A stretch of 64,000 bases of DNA from Bacillota bacterium (GCA_009711615.1 VENI01000006.1:248001-312000), one strand, 5' to 3'. Shown: positions 7,928-17,694, counted from the first letter of the stretch. The notes: generated by a model from the letters alone, not told the origin. A program made the numbers and translations.

Positions 7928-9880
7928 ATGACAGGTCAACCAGCAAAAGAAAATTTTACGAATGGTTTATTCGCAGATGAACTTATATTTCATCCAAGCT
8001 CGGAGTTTAAAGATAATGCCAATATTCAAGATTCACGTATCTATTTAGATGCAGAAGAGAATTGGTTAGAATACTGGAACAGTCAAGCAAGCAAACTTAG
8101 CTGGTTTAAAAAGTGGGATTTTACACTGCAATGGGAACAATGCTTTGCCAAGTGGTTTGTGGGAGGCAGTTTAAACGTTTCTTACAATTGTATTGACCGG
8201 CACCTGAATGAAGGAAGGAAAAACAAGGCTGCCATTATATTTGAGGGCGAGCCGGGTGATTCCAGAGTACTAACATACCAAGATCTTTACCGTGAGGTAA
8301 CCAAATTTGCCAACGTATTGAAAGATATGGGTGTTAAAAAGGGCGACCGAGTTAGCTTATATATGCCGATGATACCGGAACTACCTATAGCCATGCTGGC
8401 TTGTGCCCGTATTGGTGCGGTTCATAGTATTGTTTTTGGTGGTTTTGCTGTTGAATCCTTACGAGATAGAATTAATGATGCCGGATCTAAAGTGGTTGTA
8501 ACCACAGACGGCGGTTACCGTCGGGGTAAGGGATTGCCTATAAAGAAGAATGTAGATAAAGCATTGGAAGGAAATACTTCAGTAGAAAAGGTAGTTGTGG
8601 TTAATCGTACCGGTGCAGAGATAGAAATGCAGGAAGGGCGCGATCTGTGGTATCACCAACTGATGAAGGATGCCCCCATTGGCTGCCCAGCGGAACCTAT
8701 GAGCGCCGAAGATATGCTGTTTATTCTCTACACCAGTGGTACAACCGGAAAGCCCAAAGGGGTAGTGCATAGCTCAGGGGGTTACCTGGTTGGCACCAGT
8801 TCCACATTCAATATGGTGTTTGATATTAAAGAAGATGACATTTACTGGTGCACAGCTGATATTGGCTGGATTACTGGTCACAGTTATGTTGTATACGGCC
8901 CACTGGCCAATGGTGCCACCACTGTTGTGTTTGAAGGTGCACCAAACTACCCGGAAAAGGATCGTTTCTGGGAAGTAATTGAAAAGTACGCAGTAACAAT
9001 AATGTATACTGCACCGACTGCAATCCGTGCCTTTATGAAATGGGGCGATCAATGGCCTGCCGGAAGAGATTTATCCAGTCTGCGACTTTTAGGCTCGGTG
9101 GGAGAGCCAATCAATCCTGAGGCTTGGCTGTGGTATCACAAAAATATTGGTAAAGAGCGTTGCCCGATAGTGGATACCTGGTGGCAGACTGAAACTGGAC
9201 AGATTATGGTAAGTTCACTGCCTGGAATTAATGCCACTAAGCCTGGTTCAGCAAGTATGCCGTTGCCGGGTCTAGAAATTGATGTGGTGGACCCAGCGGG
9301 TAACCCAGTGCCGGCAGGAAACAGTGGACTGTTAGTAATTAAGCGCCCGTGGCCTGGCATGCTCAGTACTGTGTATAAAGATCCAGAAAGGTATTTAGAG
9401 CAGTATTGGAGTCGGTTTGAGAATATGTACTTTACCGGTGATAAGGCGGTTAAAGATAAAGATGGTTACTTCTGGATGCTGGGTCGGGTGGATGATGTAA
9501 TCAATGTATCCGGTCACCGTATGAGTACTATGGAAGTGGAAAGTGCACTGGTGGACCATCCGGCAGTGGCCGAAGCAGCGGTAATAGGGAAGAGCCACGA
9601 AATTAAAGGGCAGGCAATATCGGCCTTTGTAACCTTGAGAGATACTCATACATTTGGTGATGAGTTAGTTAAAGAACTTAAGGCTCATGTGGCTACGAAA
9701 ATTGGCGCACTGGCCAGACCCGATGACATCTTCCACACTGCAGAATTACCTAAAACCAGAAGTGGAAAGATTATGAGAAGGTTACTGCGGGATATAGCTG
9801 ATGGCAAGGCGTTAGGAGATACTTCAACCTTAGCCAATCCAGAAACAATTTCAGGTTTGAAAGAGAATTATACTGAATAA
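7928..9880 (+). CDS. acs: Acetyl-CoA synthetase (AMP-forming)
   Basis: A 650-residue adenylate-forming enzyme that activates acetate to acetyl-CoA through acetyl-AMP. It has the P-loop-like AMP-binding motif [15 protein letters not shown] near residue 270, the acetate-pocket region DTWWQTETG near residue 420, and the C-terminal [10 protein letters not shown], whose last lysine is the usual site of regulatory acetylation. Length and N-terminal ACAS_N region match the family. ATG 7928 follows GGAGGCGG. It stands alone between terminators; the histidine kinase pair that follows may respond to acetate or pyruvate overflow, which is inference from the LytS family. Confidence 0.95.
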   Translation: MTGQPAKENFTNGLFADELIFHPSSEFKDNANIQDSRIYLDAEENWLEYWNSQASKLSWFKKWDFTLQWEQCFAKWFVGGSLNVSYNCIDRHLNEGRKNKAAIIFEGEPGDSRVLTYQDLYREVTKFANVLKDMGVKKGDRVSLYMPMIPELPIAMLACARIGAVHSIVFGGFAVESLRDRINDAGSKVVVTTDGGYRRGKGLPIKKNVDKALEGNTSVEKVVVVNRTGAEIEMQEGRDLWYHQLMKDAPIGCPAEPMSAEDMLFILYTSGTTGKPKGVVHSSGGYLVGTSSTFNMVFDIKEDDIYWCTADIGWITGHSYVVYGPLANGATTVVFEGAPNYPEKDRFWEVIEKYAVTIMYTAPTAIRAFMKWGDQWPAGRDLSSLRLLGSVGEPINPEAWLWYHKNIGKERCPIVDTWWQTETGQIMVSSLPGINATKPGSASMPLPGLEIDVVDPAGNPVPAGNSGLLVIKRPWPGMLSTVYKDPERYLEQYWSRFENMYFTGDKAVKDKDGYFWMLGRVDDVINVSGHRMSTMEVESALVDHPAVAEAAVIGKSHEIKGQAISAFVTLRDTHTFGDELVKELKAHVATKIGALARPDDIFHTAELPKTRSGKIMRRLLRDIADGKALGDTSTLANPETISGLKENYTE

Positions 9881-9885
9881 ACAAT

Positions 9886-9911
9886 GGGCCTGCTACGGTA
9901 GGCCCTTTTTT
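9886..9911 (+). terminator. Rho-independent terminator after acs
   Basis: GGGCCT (9886-9891) pairs with AGGCCC (9900-9905), then six T. Confidence 0.88.
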
Positions 9912-9959
9912 ATTACAACGAAATTTTTGGTTTTCAAAATGAATTTTTTGCTTACAAGT

Positions 9960-9979
9960 ATGCCGGGGAAACCCGGCAT
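9960..9979. other. GNRA-capped hairpin upstream of the lytS-like gene
   Basis: ATGCCGGG (9960-9967) and CCCGGCAT (9972-9979) close a GAAA tetraloop. No T-run follows, so it is more likely an RNA structure or operator than a terminator. Confidence 0.45.
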
Positions 9980-10077
9980 GTATACTTTATGCTTTTCTAC
10001 AATGCGGAGGAATATCAAAGTAAATGTAGAATAGTAATGCAATTAAGAATGTTCTTTACTTTACTGAGGTGCTAAAT

Positions 10078-11418
10078 TTGAAACAAAAGAAAAAAATTCA
10101 AAAAAGTATTATTATTAGGTTTATACTATTGCAACTAGCTGTACTTTCTGTAATGCTGCTTTTAGTAAATAATTGGCAAATTGCGTTGTTTTTACTGCTG
10201 GCTAATGCCGTCACCTTTTATGCAGTGGTGCTATCTCCCAGTTTGCTCCGGGGGATAGCGGTAAAAGTTGACTCCAAATCATTTGACCGTAGCCTACAGA
10301 TAGCCAATGAAACCTTGCCCTTTTTACGACGGGGCCTAAACAGTGAAACTGCCCATAATACGGCGGAGATTATCCAAAAGATAAGTGATGTTCCAGCAGT
10401 GGCGGTAACAGACAGGCAGTATGTGTTGGCATTCTTGGGTGCTGGTTGTGAAAGGCATCCCCCCGGAGGTTCTATTATTACCAATGCTACCAAAGAAGTG
10501 ATTGCCACCGGTGAACTTAAAATAATTGAGAAAAAGCAAGATTTTAACTGCCCATATCAGCAGGAATGTGATTGCCCATTAGAATCTGCGGTTATTGTCC
10601 CGCTAAAATGCAAGGGAGAAGTGGTTGGCACCGTCAAACTGTACCAAACAAGGGAGGGCGAAATGCCTTCAAACTTGGTAAAATTGGCAGTGGGGATTGC
10701 TCAATTGCTGGGGGTACAGGTTGAATTGGCGGAGCTTGATCGACAGGCGCAGTTGGTAACCAAAGCGGAACTGGATGCTTTACAGGCCCAGATAAATCCC
10801 CACTTTTTATTTAATACAATGAACACCATCAGTATGTTTATCCGTACCAACCCGGAGACAGCTCGGCGACTACTGAAGAGGCTGGCGGCATTTTTTCGTC
10901 ATTCGTTAAAGAGGCGGGGGCACTTGGTTACATTTGAAGAGGAATTAGAGTATTTGCACCACTACCTGGTGTTGGAAAAAGCCCGTTTCCGTGAGAGGCT
11001 GCGGGTGAAAAGAGATATAGACAAACAACTATTAAAATATAAGATACCGGTACTGACATTGCAACCGCTGGTTGAAAACTCAATTCGTCACGGCATTACT
11101 CCAAAGGTGGAACCGGGAACCGTTAGAATTACTGCTCGTCTATCAAACGGTGAAATTCACATGGAAGTACATGACGACGGGGTGGGTATAGAGCCGGAAA
11201 CTATGGCCCAGGTATTTAAACCTGGCTTTGGCTCAGGTAGTGGAGTTGGCTTGAGTAATGTGCATGAAAGATTAAAGATAATATTTGGTGATGAATACGG
11301 ATTAACCATTACCAGTGCACCAGGACAGGGTACATCGGTGTTTGTAAGAATACCGCTTATTGAAGAAACTTCCGAGGAGGGGGGAGATGTTGATGAAACT
11401 AAGAGCGTTAATTATTGA
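10078..11418 (+). CDS. LytS-family sensor histidine kinase
   Basis: About 446 residues. Two hydrophobic helices (about 10-55) are followed by a GAF domain (about 95-210) with the LytS signature GAGCERHPPG and a C-x5-C-x-CPL cysteine motif, then the His_kinase dimer region LQAQINPHFLFNTMNTI with His near residue 242, and a HATPase domain (LVENSIRHGI, HDDGVGI, GVGLSNVHERL). The multi-helix 5TM receptor usual in LytS is missing, leaving a shortened membrane anchor. TTG 10078 follows TGAGGTGC; GTG 10069 lies within that site. It overlaps the response regulator gene and so is co-translated with it. Known LytS/BtsS relatives sense pyruvate or acetate status. Confidence 0.87.
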   Translation: MKQKKKIQKSIIIRFILLQLAVLSVMLLLVNNWQIALFLLLANAVTFYAVVLSPSLLRGIAVKVDSKSFDRSLQIANETLPFLRRGLNSETAHNTAEIIQKISDVPAVAVTDRQYVLAFLGAGCERHPPGGSIITNATKEVIATGELKIIEKKQDFNCPYQQECDCPLESAVIVPLKCKGEVVGTVKLYQTREGEMPSNLVKLAVGIAQLLGVQVELAELDRQAQLVTKAELDALQAQINPHFLFNTMNTISMFIRTNPETARRLLKRLAAFFRHSLKRRGHLVTFEEELEYLHHYLVLEKARFRERLRVKRDIDKQLLKYKIPVLTLQPLVENSIRHGITPKVEPGTVRITARLSNGEIHMEVHDDGVGIEPETMAQVFKPGFGSGSGVGLSNVHERLKIIFGDEYGLTITSAPGQGTSVFVRIPLIEETSEEGGDVDETKSVNY

Positions 11419-12160
11419 TGATGAATACCCCGCCCGGCAGGAGCTAAGATACCTGTTAAGTAACTTCGACAATGTAGAAATAGTAGGTGAAGCGACCAAT
11501 GCAAGCGAAGCCTTAGAACTAATTAAGGCGCTAGAGTATCATGTTTTGTTTTTAGATGTATCTATGCCGGGTATGAGTGGTTTAGAACTGGGAGCAGCAA
11601 TACAGGAATTAACCCATAGGCCTAAAGTGGTATATATTACCGCCTTTGATGAGCATGCTCTAAAGGCTTTCGAGGTTAACGCGGTAGATTATATTTTAAA
11701 GCCGGTGGAAGAACAGCGGTTGCGCAAAGCGGTGGATAAAGTGCTTAAATCCTATCAAAAGGGAAGGCAAGCTACTACAGATAATAAAGAGGATAAAGGT
11801 GGGGTAGCACCTGGCAAGGAAATTAAGATAGACCGCATCCCGGCAGAAAAACTAGGTAAAACAGTACTGGTAAAAATGGCTGATATTTATTATGCTTTTA
11901 CCGAAAGCGATTATGTTTACATAAAAACCAGTAAGGACAAACTACTTACAAGGTTTACTTTAAAAGATCTGGAAGCCAGACTAAACCAAGAAATGTTTTT
12001 TAGAACCCATCGATGTTACATTGTTAACTTGCGCAGGGTGAAAGAAATTCTACCCTTCTTTAATGGCACCTATAATTTAGTGCTGGAAGATGAAGAAAAG
12101 AGTGAAGTGCCCGTTTCCCGGGCCCAAGCTAAAAAACTGCGAAAAATTTTAGGATTTTAG
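11393..12160 (+). CDS. LytTR-family response regulator
   Basis: The 255-residue regulator has a receiver domain (IIDDEYPARQE at the start, phosphoacceptor in HVLFLDVSMPGMSG near residue 57, KPVEEQRL near 107) and a C-terminal LytTR DNA-binding domain (about 150-250, with FFRTHRCYIVNLRRVKEI). It should be phosphorylated by the kinase encoded just upstream, whose gene it overlaps by 26 bases. A run GGAGGGGGGAG precedes both ATG 11387 and ATG 11393; I chose the latter for spacing. Its targets are not visible; acs upstream is a candidate only by position. Confidence 0.88.
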   Translation: MKLRALIIDDEYPARQELRYLLSNFDNVEIVGEATNASEALELIKALEYHVLFLDVSMPGMSGLELGAAIQELTHRPKVVYITAFDEHALKAFEVNAVDYILKPVEEQRLRKAVDKVLKSYQKGRQATTDNKEDKGGVAPGKEIKIDRIPAEKLGKTVLVKMADIYYAFTESDYVYIKTSKDKLLTRFTLKDLEARLNQEMFFRTHRCYIVNLRRVKEILPFFNGTYNLVLEDEEKSEVPVSRAQAKKLRKILGF

Positions 12161-12211
12161 AAAATATCCCCCTACTTATGATTGACAGAACATCAAGTAG
12201 GGGGATATTTT
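12161..12211 (+). terminator. Long terminator hairpin after the lytTR gene
   Basis: Seventeen bases at 12161-12177 (with ATATCCCCCTACTT) pair perfectly with 12195-12211, ending in TTTT. Confidence 0.9.
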
Positions 12212-12242
12212 ATTATTAGCGATATTTTTTGGAGGGAAAGAC

Positions 12243-12629
12243 TTGTTAACTGGTATTGGAACAGATATTATCGAGATAGCAAGGGTAGCAGATGCGGCTA
12301 TTAACCCGCGCTTTTTAGAACGTATATACACCAAAAAAGAACGAGAACATTGTCTGGGGCGTAACGACCCTTATCCTTGTTTGGCAGGAAGGTTTGCAGC
12401 CAAGGAGGCGGTGTTAAAAGCACTGGGTAGCGGTTTGTCTGGTTGCCGGTTTGTGGATGTGGAAATACTATCCGATGAAAAGACTGGTGCGCCGAAAGTT
12501 GTTTTACATGCCAGGGCAAAAAATAAAGCATTGGTAAAAGGCATTAAGCAAGTAATGGTTAGCATTTCCCATGATCGGGGCCGAGCAGTAGCCTTTGCGG
12601 TAGCAGTGGCAGGGAGAGGTGATGGATAA
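12243..12629 (+). CDS. acpS: Holo-[acyl-carrier-protein] synthase
   Basis: A 128-residue AcpS-type phosphopantetheinyl transferase. GIGTDIIEIARV at the N-terminus carries the magnesium-binding Asp, and FAAKEAVLKALG near residue 55 carries the catalytic Glu and Lys. It moves 4'-phosphopantetheine from CoA to acyl carrier protein. TTG 12243 follows GGAGGGAAAG. It overlaps nnr by one base; the acpS-nnr-(ald/alr) neighbourhood is common in Firmicutes. Confidence 0.93.
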   Translation: MLTGIGTDIIEIARVADAAINPRFLERIYTKKEREHCLGRNDPYPCLAGRFAAKEAVLKALGSGLSGCRFVDVEILSDEKTGAPKVVLHARAKNKALVKGIKQVMVSISHDRGRAVAFAVAVAGRGDG

Positions 12630-14179
12630 TGCGTTTAGCATTAGCAGCGGAAATTAGAGAAATTGATCATATTGCCATAACAGATTACGGCATTCCTGGA
12701 GTGGTGTTGATGGAAAATGCCGGCATTAGGGTTGTGGATGCGGTTTGCCGTCAACTAAACGGTGATGTGCGAGGAAAAGTAATAACTGTTTTTGCTGGAA
12801 AAGGTAACAACGGAGGAGATGGATTGGTGGTGGCCAGGCACTTGCTAAACATGGGTGCCGATGTGCGGGTGCTGATGGTAACAGATCCAACAAACCTTAC
12901 CGGAGATGCAAAAGTTAACTTTAACATATGGAAAAAGATGGGGCAAAAGGTTTATCCCATTCACCAAGCTAACGGTATCAATTTAGTTAAAGTATCACTG
13001 CTGAACACCAATTTGATTGTAGATGCCATGTTTGGCACCGGTTTTAAAGGGGTGGTTAATGAAAAGCTTGGCCGCATTATTCAGTTAATTAATAATAACG
13101 GGGCACCAGTGGTGGCGGTGGATATCCCCTCTGGCTTGGAAGCCGATACTGGGAATATAGGGGGTGATTGTGTGCATGCTGATGCTACAATTACTTTCGG
13201 CCTTCCTAAATTAGGTATGGTATTGGAAACGGGAGCCAGCGTGTGCGGGGAAGTGGAAGTAGTGGACATCTCACTACCAAAACCACTTTTAAACGACCAC
13301 AGTAGTAAAAGATGGCTGATAGATGATCAATTGGTAAGCCAGTGGCTTTCACGGCGCAGGAACGATACTCATAAGGGTGACTACGGCCGGGTCTTAATAG
13401 TTGCTGGTTCGCTGGGTATGGGTGGTGCAGCCATACTTACTGCAGAAGCATGTTTAAGAGCTGGTGCAGGTATGGTAACCATGGCCATACCAGAACCGCT
13501 ACATGACGCCGTTGCGGGCAGAGTTCCGGAAGCCATGACTTTACCACTACCTCACATTAACGGGGTACTGTCCAGTGAAGCATTGGATAAAATTCTTGCT
13601 AAGCTTGAAAGTGTAGATGTTTTAGCGGTAGGTCCGGGGTTGTCCCAAAGCAGTGAGACTATACAACTGGTGCAAAAGCTGTTACCTCAAGTAAAGATAC
13701 CGCTGGTGGTGGATGCCGATGGCTTGAATGCCTTAGCGAAGGATGCATCTATACTTGGAAACATCACTGCTCCCATGGTGCTCACCCCTCACCCCGGTGA
13801 AATGGCTCGTTTGGTACAAGTGCCTATTTCAGAAGTACAACAAAATCGAATTTCACTGGTACAGCAGTGTGCCGATACATGGGGCCATACCGTGCTGCTA
13901 AAAGGTCCTAGAACATTGGTGGCTTACCCTGGTGGTCAACTATACATTAACCCCACAGGCAACCCTGGCATGGCCACTGCCGGCAGTGGTGATGTACTTA
14001 CTGGTATTATATCTGGGTTAGCTGCCCAGGGTATGGAAATAAAAACAGCTGCTGTTGTTGGTGCATACCTGCATGGGCTTGCCGGTGACCTGGCCTGTAA
14101 GAATCTAGGGGAACGCAGTTTAATGGCAGGAGAAATAATAAACCATTTTCCAATGGCGGTTAGCAAAGTGGCAACTTAG
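12629..14179 (+). CDS. nnr: Bifunctional NAD(P)H-hydrate epimerase / ADP-dependent NAD(P)HX dehydratase
   Basis: The 516-residue product is a fusion of YjeF_N (residues about 1-215, with GKGNNGGDGLVVARHL and VDAMFGTGFKG) and YjeF_C (about 225-510, with TPHPGEMARL, LKGPRTLVAYPGG and AGSGDVLTGIISGLAAQG). The two halves epimerise and dehydrate damaged nicotinamide cofactors, restoring NAD(P)H; the C-terminal half uses ADP. Start ATG 12629 overlaps the acpS stop codon (TAATG), implying coupled translation. Confidence 0.94.
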   Translation: MRLALAAEIREIDHIAITDYGIPGVVLMENAGIRVVDAVCRQLNGDVRGKVITVFAGKGNNGGDGLVVARHLLNMGADVRVLMVTDPTNLTGDAKVNFNIWKKMGQKVYPIHQANGINLVKVSLLNTNLIVDAMFGTGFKGVVNEKLGRIIQLINNNGAPVVAVDIPSGLEADTGNIGGDCVHADATITFGLPKLGMVLETGASVCGEVEVVDISLPKPLLNDHSSKRWLIDDQLVSQWLSRRRNDTHKGDYGRVLIVAGSLGMGGAAILTAEACLRAGAGMVTMAIPEPLHDAVAGRVPEAMTLPLPHINGVLSSEALDKILAKLESVDVLAVGPGLSQSSETIQLVQKLLPQVKIPLVVDADGLNALAKDASILGNITAPMVLTPHPGEMARLVQVPISEVQQNRISLVQQCADTWGHTVLLKGPRTLVAYPGGQLYINPTGNPGMATAGSGDVLTGIISGLAAQGMEIKTAAVVGAYLHGLAGDLACKNLGERSLMAGEIINHFPMAVSKVAT

Positions 14180-14313
14180 TTAACCGGGTGGCAATAAAAC
14201 TCACCACCATACATAATCTACTATCATCAATGGAAAGAAAAATTGCCATCCCATAGACTAGTTAAATATTTTATCGTTACTGCAAAAATTTTTTTAGATC
14301 ATCAGCAGATATA

Positions 14314-14322
14314 TTCGACAAA
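14314..14322. promoter_or_regulatory. Possible Spo0A box upstream of ald
   Basis: TTCGACAAA is the exact complement of the core TTTGTCGAA recognised by Spo0A. It lies about 105 bases before ald, whose Bacillus counterpart (spoVN) is needed for normal sporulation. A single seven-to-nine base match can arise by chance. Confidence 0.4.
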
Positions 14323-14338
14323 TGTCTGTACGATATTA

Positions 14339-14369
14339 AAATTAACCCGCTAAGCGGGTTAATTTTTTT
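14339..14369 (+). terminator. Terminator between nnr and ald
   Basis: AAATTAACCCGC (14339-14350) pairs with GCGGGTTAATTT (14354-14365); a T-run extends to 14369. It may end acpS-nnr transcription, or act as an attenuator for ald. Confidence 0.85.
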
Positions 14370-14425
14370 GGCACGAATATTGCATTTAATAGTTGTAAAG
14401 AAATTAATCTAGGGGGTTAGAATCC

Positions 14426-15550
14426 ATGATTATAGGTGTTCCAAAGGAAATAAAAGACAATGAAAACCGCGTAGCCATTACTCCGGCTGGTGTGCAATCT
14501 ATGGTGAGCCACGGTCATGAAGTATACATCCAAAAGAGTGCCGGTGTGGGTAGCGGATTTAACGATGAAGATTATGTTGCCCAAGGGGCAAATATACTAG
14601 ACACACCAAAGGAAATTTTTGATGCCGCAGAAATGATCATGAAGGTTAAAGAACCACTGCCAGAAGAATATCCATTATTTAAAGAAGGACAACTGTTGTT
14701 TACTTATTTGCACCTGGCTCCAGAGCCGGAACTGACCAAAGCATTGCTGGAGAAGAAAGTGGTGGGTATTGCCTATGAAACTGTTCAGCTGGATAGCGGA
14801 GCCCTTCCACTGTTAACTCCAATGAGTGAAGTAGCTGGCCGCATGTCCGTGCAGGTTGGTGCCCAATTTTTAGAAAAGCCTAAGGGTGGCATGGGTATAC
14901 TGCTGGGTGGAGTACCGGGAGTACCACCGGCTGAAGTGGTTATCATAGGTGGCGGTATTGTAGGTACAAACGCTGCCAAAATGGCCATTGGCTTAGGTGC
15001 CCAGGTGACCATTGTTGACTTAAGTGCAGACCGCTTGCGCTATCTAGATGATATTTTTGGTGGGCGCATAAAGACTGTAAAGTCTAACTCCTTTAACATT
15101 GCCGAAGCAGTAAAACACGCAGACTTACTAGTTGGTGCGGTGTTGATACCGGGGGCTAAGTGCCCGCATTTAGTAACTGAAGATATGGTTAAAACCATGA
15201 AGAAGGGTTCCGTAATTGTTGATGTGGCCATTGATCAGGGTGGTTCTATTGAGACCATTGATCGTGTTACTACCCACAGTGACCCAGTATTTGAAAAGCA
15301 TGGTGTAATGCACTATTCAGTGGCTAACATCCCTGGCGCCGTAGCTCGTACATCAACCTTTGCTTTAACTAATGTAACCATGCCTTATGCCTTAAAACTG
15401 GCCAATAAAGGGTGGCAACAGGCAGTACAAGAAGACCAGCCACTGGCTAAAGGCGTAAATGTATTAGAAGGTCGCTGCACATATAAAGCGGTGGCTGAAG
15501 CTCATAACTTACCATACACTCCACTGGAAAAAGTGTTGGGTGAAATGTAA
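14426..15550 (+). CDS. ald: Alanine dehydrogenase
   Basis: A 374-residue NAD-dependent enzyme interconverting L-alanine and pyruvate plus ammonia. The N-terminus [17 protein letters not shown] with the substrate-binding Arg and Lys, the catalytic His of [11 protein letters not shown] near residue 96, and the Rossmann motif [16 protein letters not shown] near residue 175 are all present. ATG 14426 follows AGGGGGTTAG. It is monocistronic, with terminators on both sides, and lies next to alr, so the two could balance L- and D-alanine for the wall or for spore germination. Confidence 0.95.
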   Translation: MIIGVPKEIKDNENRVAITPAGVQSMVSHGHEVYIQKSAGVGSGFNDEDYVAQGANILDTPKEIFDAAEMIMKVKEPLPEEYPLFKEGQLLFTYLHLAPEPELTKALLEKKVVGIAYETVQLDSGALPLLTPMSEVAGRMSVQVGAQFLEKPKGGMGILLGGVPGVPPAEVVIIGGGIVGTNAAKMAIGLGAQVTIVDLSADRLRYLDDIFGGRIKTVKSNSFNIAEAVKHADLLVGAVLIPGAKCPHLVTEDMVKTMKKGSVIVDVAIDQGGSIETIDRVTTHSDPVFEKHGVMHYSVANIPGAVARTSTFALTNVTMPYALKLANKGWQQAVQEDQPLAKGVNVLEGRCTYKAVAEAHNLPYTPLEKVLGEM

Positions 15551-15600
15551 TTTATTCAACTATTTATACCTCCTCATTATAAATATTTGTTTTTACTTGC

Positions 15601-15628
15601 GCAGGGGCTTTCACACCCCTGCTTTTTT
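15601..15628 (+). terminator. Rho-independent terminator after ald
   Basis: GCAGGGG (15601-15607) pairs with CCCCTGC (15616-15622), then six T. Confidence 0.9.
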
Positions 15629-15772
15629 CTTATTTAACAAAAAAGTAGTTAGTTTTAATATACCATGGTTTTGATATCAAGCTTTTTTTGTAACAATAGC
15701 AGGATTTGCTATAAGAATTTTGAATAATTAGTTTAATATTTTATAATAATCACGGAAGAGTGGTGAAAACTG

Positions 15773-16915
15773 ATGATAATACATCCTATTTGGGCGGAAA
15801 TTGATCTGAATGCCATTGCACATAATCTGCAGGAAGTAAGAAGAATAACAAAACCAGAAACCAAAATTATGGCGGTAATAAAAGCTAACGCCTACGGCCA
15901 TGGTGCAGTTGAAGTAGCAGAAACAGCACTGAGAAATGGGGCAGACTACCTTGCAGTGGCCCGCTTAGGGGAAGCCCTTACCCTCCGATGGCATGGCATT
16001 AATGCACCCATACTAATATTTGGCTATACCAGCCCGGAAAACTGTTCACAGGTTGTAAAGAATAGCCTCACCCAGACAGTTTACTCTGTGGAGATGGCCC
16101 GGCAATTAAATAAGGCGGCTGAAAAAAACAAAGAAAAGGCTATGGTACATATAAAAATTGAAACTGGCATGGGTAGACTGGGATTTATGCCAAGTGAAGA
16201 AGCCTTAAGTCAAATTGAGCAAATTACCAAACTGCCTAATTTAGAAGTGGAAGGTATTTATACTCACTTTGCAGATGCTGATAGTGCTGATAAAAATTAT
16301 ACAAATGAACAGATTGAGAAATTTACGGATTTTCTAAATCAATTAGAGAGCAAAGGCATAAGCTTTAAAATACGGCATACTTCCAACAGTGCGGCGGTGA
16401 TTGACCACCCGGAAGCTCACCTGGACATGGTGCGACCTGGAATCATGCTCTACGGCTATTACCCTTCAGAGGAAGTGCAAAAGGAAAAGATTGAACTTAA
16501 GCCAGCAATGACGCTCAAAACCAGAGTAGCCCAAACTAAAAGAGTCCCCCGTGGTACACATATTAGTTACGGCCGCACCTATTGTACTGAGTGTGAAACA
16601 ATTATAGCCACTCTACCGCTTGGTTATGCTGATGGGTATACTAGAATGTTGTCTAACGGAGCAGTGTTGGTACATGGAAAAAGGGCACCGGTGGTGGGCC
16701 TAATCACGATGGATCAATGTATGATTGATGTGGGTCACTTAAGTAACGTGAAACCCCATGACGAAGTAGTGGTTTTTGGCTGTCAGCATGAACAATGCAT
16801 TCCGGTGGAAGAACTGGCTCAAAAACTGGGTACAATCAGCTATGAATTGGTTTGCATGGTGTCAGCGAGGGTGCCACGGGTATATAAAAACTCAGGAGTT
16901 AGAAGTCAGGAGTAA
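15773..16915 (+). CDS. alr: Alanine racemase, C-terminus extended by a repeat
   Basis: A PLP fold-type III racemase of 380 residues making D-alanine for peptidoglycan. The PLP lysine is in AVIKANAYGHGAVEVA near residue 40; ISYGRTY with the catalytic Tyr and LPLGYADGYTR lie in the C-terminal domain. The family normally ends close to VPRVY; here the last residues are KNSGVRSQE, encoded by a copy of the dispersed AGGAGTCAG repeat, so the stop codon comes from repeat DNA. ATG 15773 follows GAGTGGTGA. The next gene starts inside the same repeat. Confidence 0.94.
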   Translation: MIIHPIWAEIDLNAIAHNLQEVRRITKPETKIMAVIKANAYGHGAVEVAETALRNGADYLAVARLGEALTLRWHGINAPILIFGYTSPENCSQVVKNSLTQTVYSVEMARQLNKAAEKNKEKAMVHIKIETGMGRLGFMPSEEALSQIEQITKLPNLEVEGIYTHFADADSADKNYTNEQIEKFTDFLNQLESKGISFKIRHTSNSAAVIDHPEAHLDMVRPGIMLYGYYPSEEVQKEKIELKPAMTLKTRVAQTKRVPRGTHISYGRTYCTECETIIATLPLGYADGYTRMLSNGAVLVHGKRAPVVGLITMDQCMIDVGHLSNVKPHDEVVVFGCQHEQCIPVEELAQKLGTISYELVCMVSARVPRVYKNSGVRSQE

Positions 16916-16920
16916 GGAGT
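16892..16920. repeat. Dispersed AGGAGTCAG-type repeat, copy 3, in the alr 3' end
   Basis: CAGGAGTTAGAAGTCAGGAG and following bases encode the final residues of alanine racemase, and the AAGGAGTGG at its right end serves as ribosome binding site of the ANTAR regulator gene. Confidence 0.75.
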
Positions 16921-16927
16921 GGCCAGT

Positions 16928-17512
16928 TTGATTAGAAGGCGAATTGTGGCGGCAGAAAGCGATTCATCAGCTTTGGAAAGATTGAAAGAAATGATATTTC
17001 GTTCCGGCTTTAATGTGGTGGGAGAAGCCACAGACGGTAACACAGTTATTAAAGTTGCTCGGTCTACTCAACCGGACTTGGTGGTGCTGGATTCGAAGCT
17101 TTCAGGGCTAGATGGTCTGGAAGTGGCTAGAATATTAGAAGAAGAAAGCGTAGTTCCTTCACTAGTTGTTACTACCCGGGCCAGTAGAGAATTATTAGAG
17201 AGAGTGCGCGATTCATATTTTATATCATTTTTGGTAAAGCCCATTCGCCCTCAGCAATTATTCACCGCCGTGGAACAGGCTCTAGCCAACCATGAGCGTT
17301 TTCAAAAACTGGAACAGCAATTGGAAGATTTAAAAAAGAGCTTGGAAAGTAAAAAAGTAATTGAGCGGGCAAAGGCGATCATGATGCACACCAAGGAAAT
17401 GACAGAAAATGAAGCCCACAAGTTTTTGCAGCAAATGAGTATGAAAAAACGTAAGAGTATGCAAGAAATAGCAATGGCCATTATTACCGCCCATGAAATA
17501 AACCAGCATTAA
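16928..17512 (+). CDS. ANTAR-domain response regulator (NasT/EutV-like antiterminator)
   Basis: The 194-residue product has a receiver domain (about 5-120; phosphoacceptor in DLVVLDSKLSGLDG near residue 54, KPIRPQQL near 106), a short coiled coil (about 125-145) and a C-terminal ANTAR domain with the family core ERAKAIMMHTKEMTENEAH and MQEIAMAIITAH. ANTAR proteins bind paired hexaloop hairpins in RNA and prevent termination. Two such structures occur just downstream, before glnK and before amtB, which names the likely targets. The second acidic residue of the receiver pocket appears changed (AES in place of the usual acidic pair), so phosphorylation control may be altered. No cognate kinase is adjacent. 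TTG 16928 is chosen for spacing from AAGGAG; GTG 16919 is possible. Confidence 0.88.
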   Translation: MIRRRIVAAESDSSALERLKEMIFRSGFNVVGEATDGNTVIKVARSTQPDLVVLDSKLSGLDGLEVARILEEESVVPSLVVTTRASRELLERVRDSYFISFLVKPIRPQQLFTAVEQALANHERFQKLEQQLEDLKKSLESKKVIERAKAIMMHTKEMTENEAHKFLQQMSMKKRKSMQEIAMAIITAHEINQH

Positions 17513-17513
17513 C

Positions 17514-17549
17514 TTCAGGAACCAGAAGTCAGGAGTCAGTATTCAGGAG
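17514..17549. repeat. Dispersed AGGAGTCAG-type repeat, copy 4
   Basis: TTCAGGAACCAGAAGTCAGG and AGTCAGTATTCAGGAG, directly after the ANTAR gene stop codon and before the first antitermination element. Confidence 0.7.
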
Positions 17550-17630
17550 AATATGTATACAATATTTCATCGGAATTAGTGTTGCTAAAATGGCGGCATC
17601 AGCATATAATCTATGTATAAGTTAATAACC

Positions 17631-17694
17631 AATACAATGATGTATTACAACAGGTCAATGATGTCCCGGCACTAAAAGTGCCTGGGGCATTTTT
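17631..17694 (+). promoter_or_regulatory. ANTAR-type double hexaloop antitermination element before glnK
   Basis: P1 is AATAC / loop AATGAT / GTATT (17631-17646). After six bases, P2 is GGTC / loop AATGAT / GTCC (17653-17666), with one mismatch. Both hexaloops have A at position 1 and G at position 4, the bases ANTAR proteins read. P2 overlaps the left arm of a terminator (17661-17690: ATGTCCCGGCAC, loop TAAAA, GTGCC, bulged T, GGGGCAT) followed by T. Holding P2 would therefore block the terminator and switch on glnK. Confidence 0.8.

Noticed and set aside
14314..14365. ANTAR-like loop (ACA / AATGTC / TGT) before ald
   Set aside because: Only a three-base stem and no second hexaloop hairpin; the following hairpin has a three-base loop. 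It does not meet the pattern seen before glnK and amtB.
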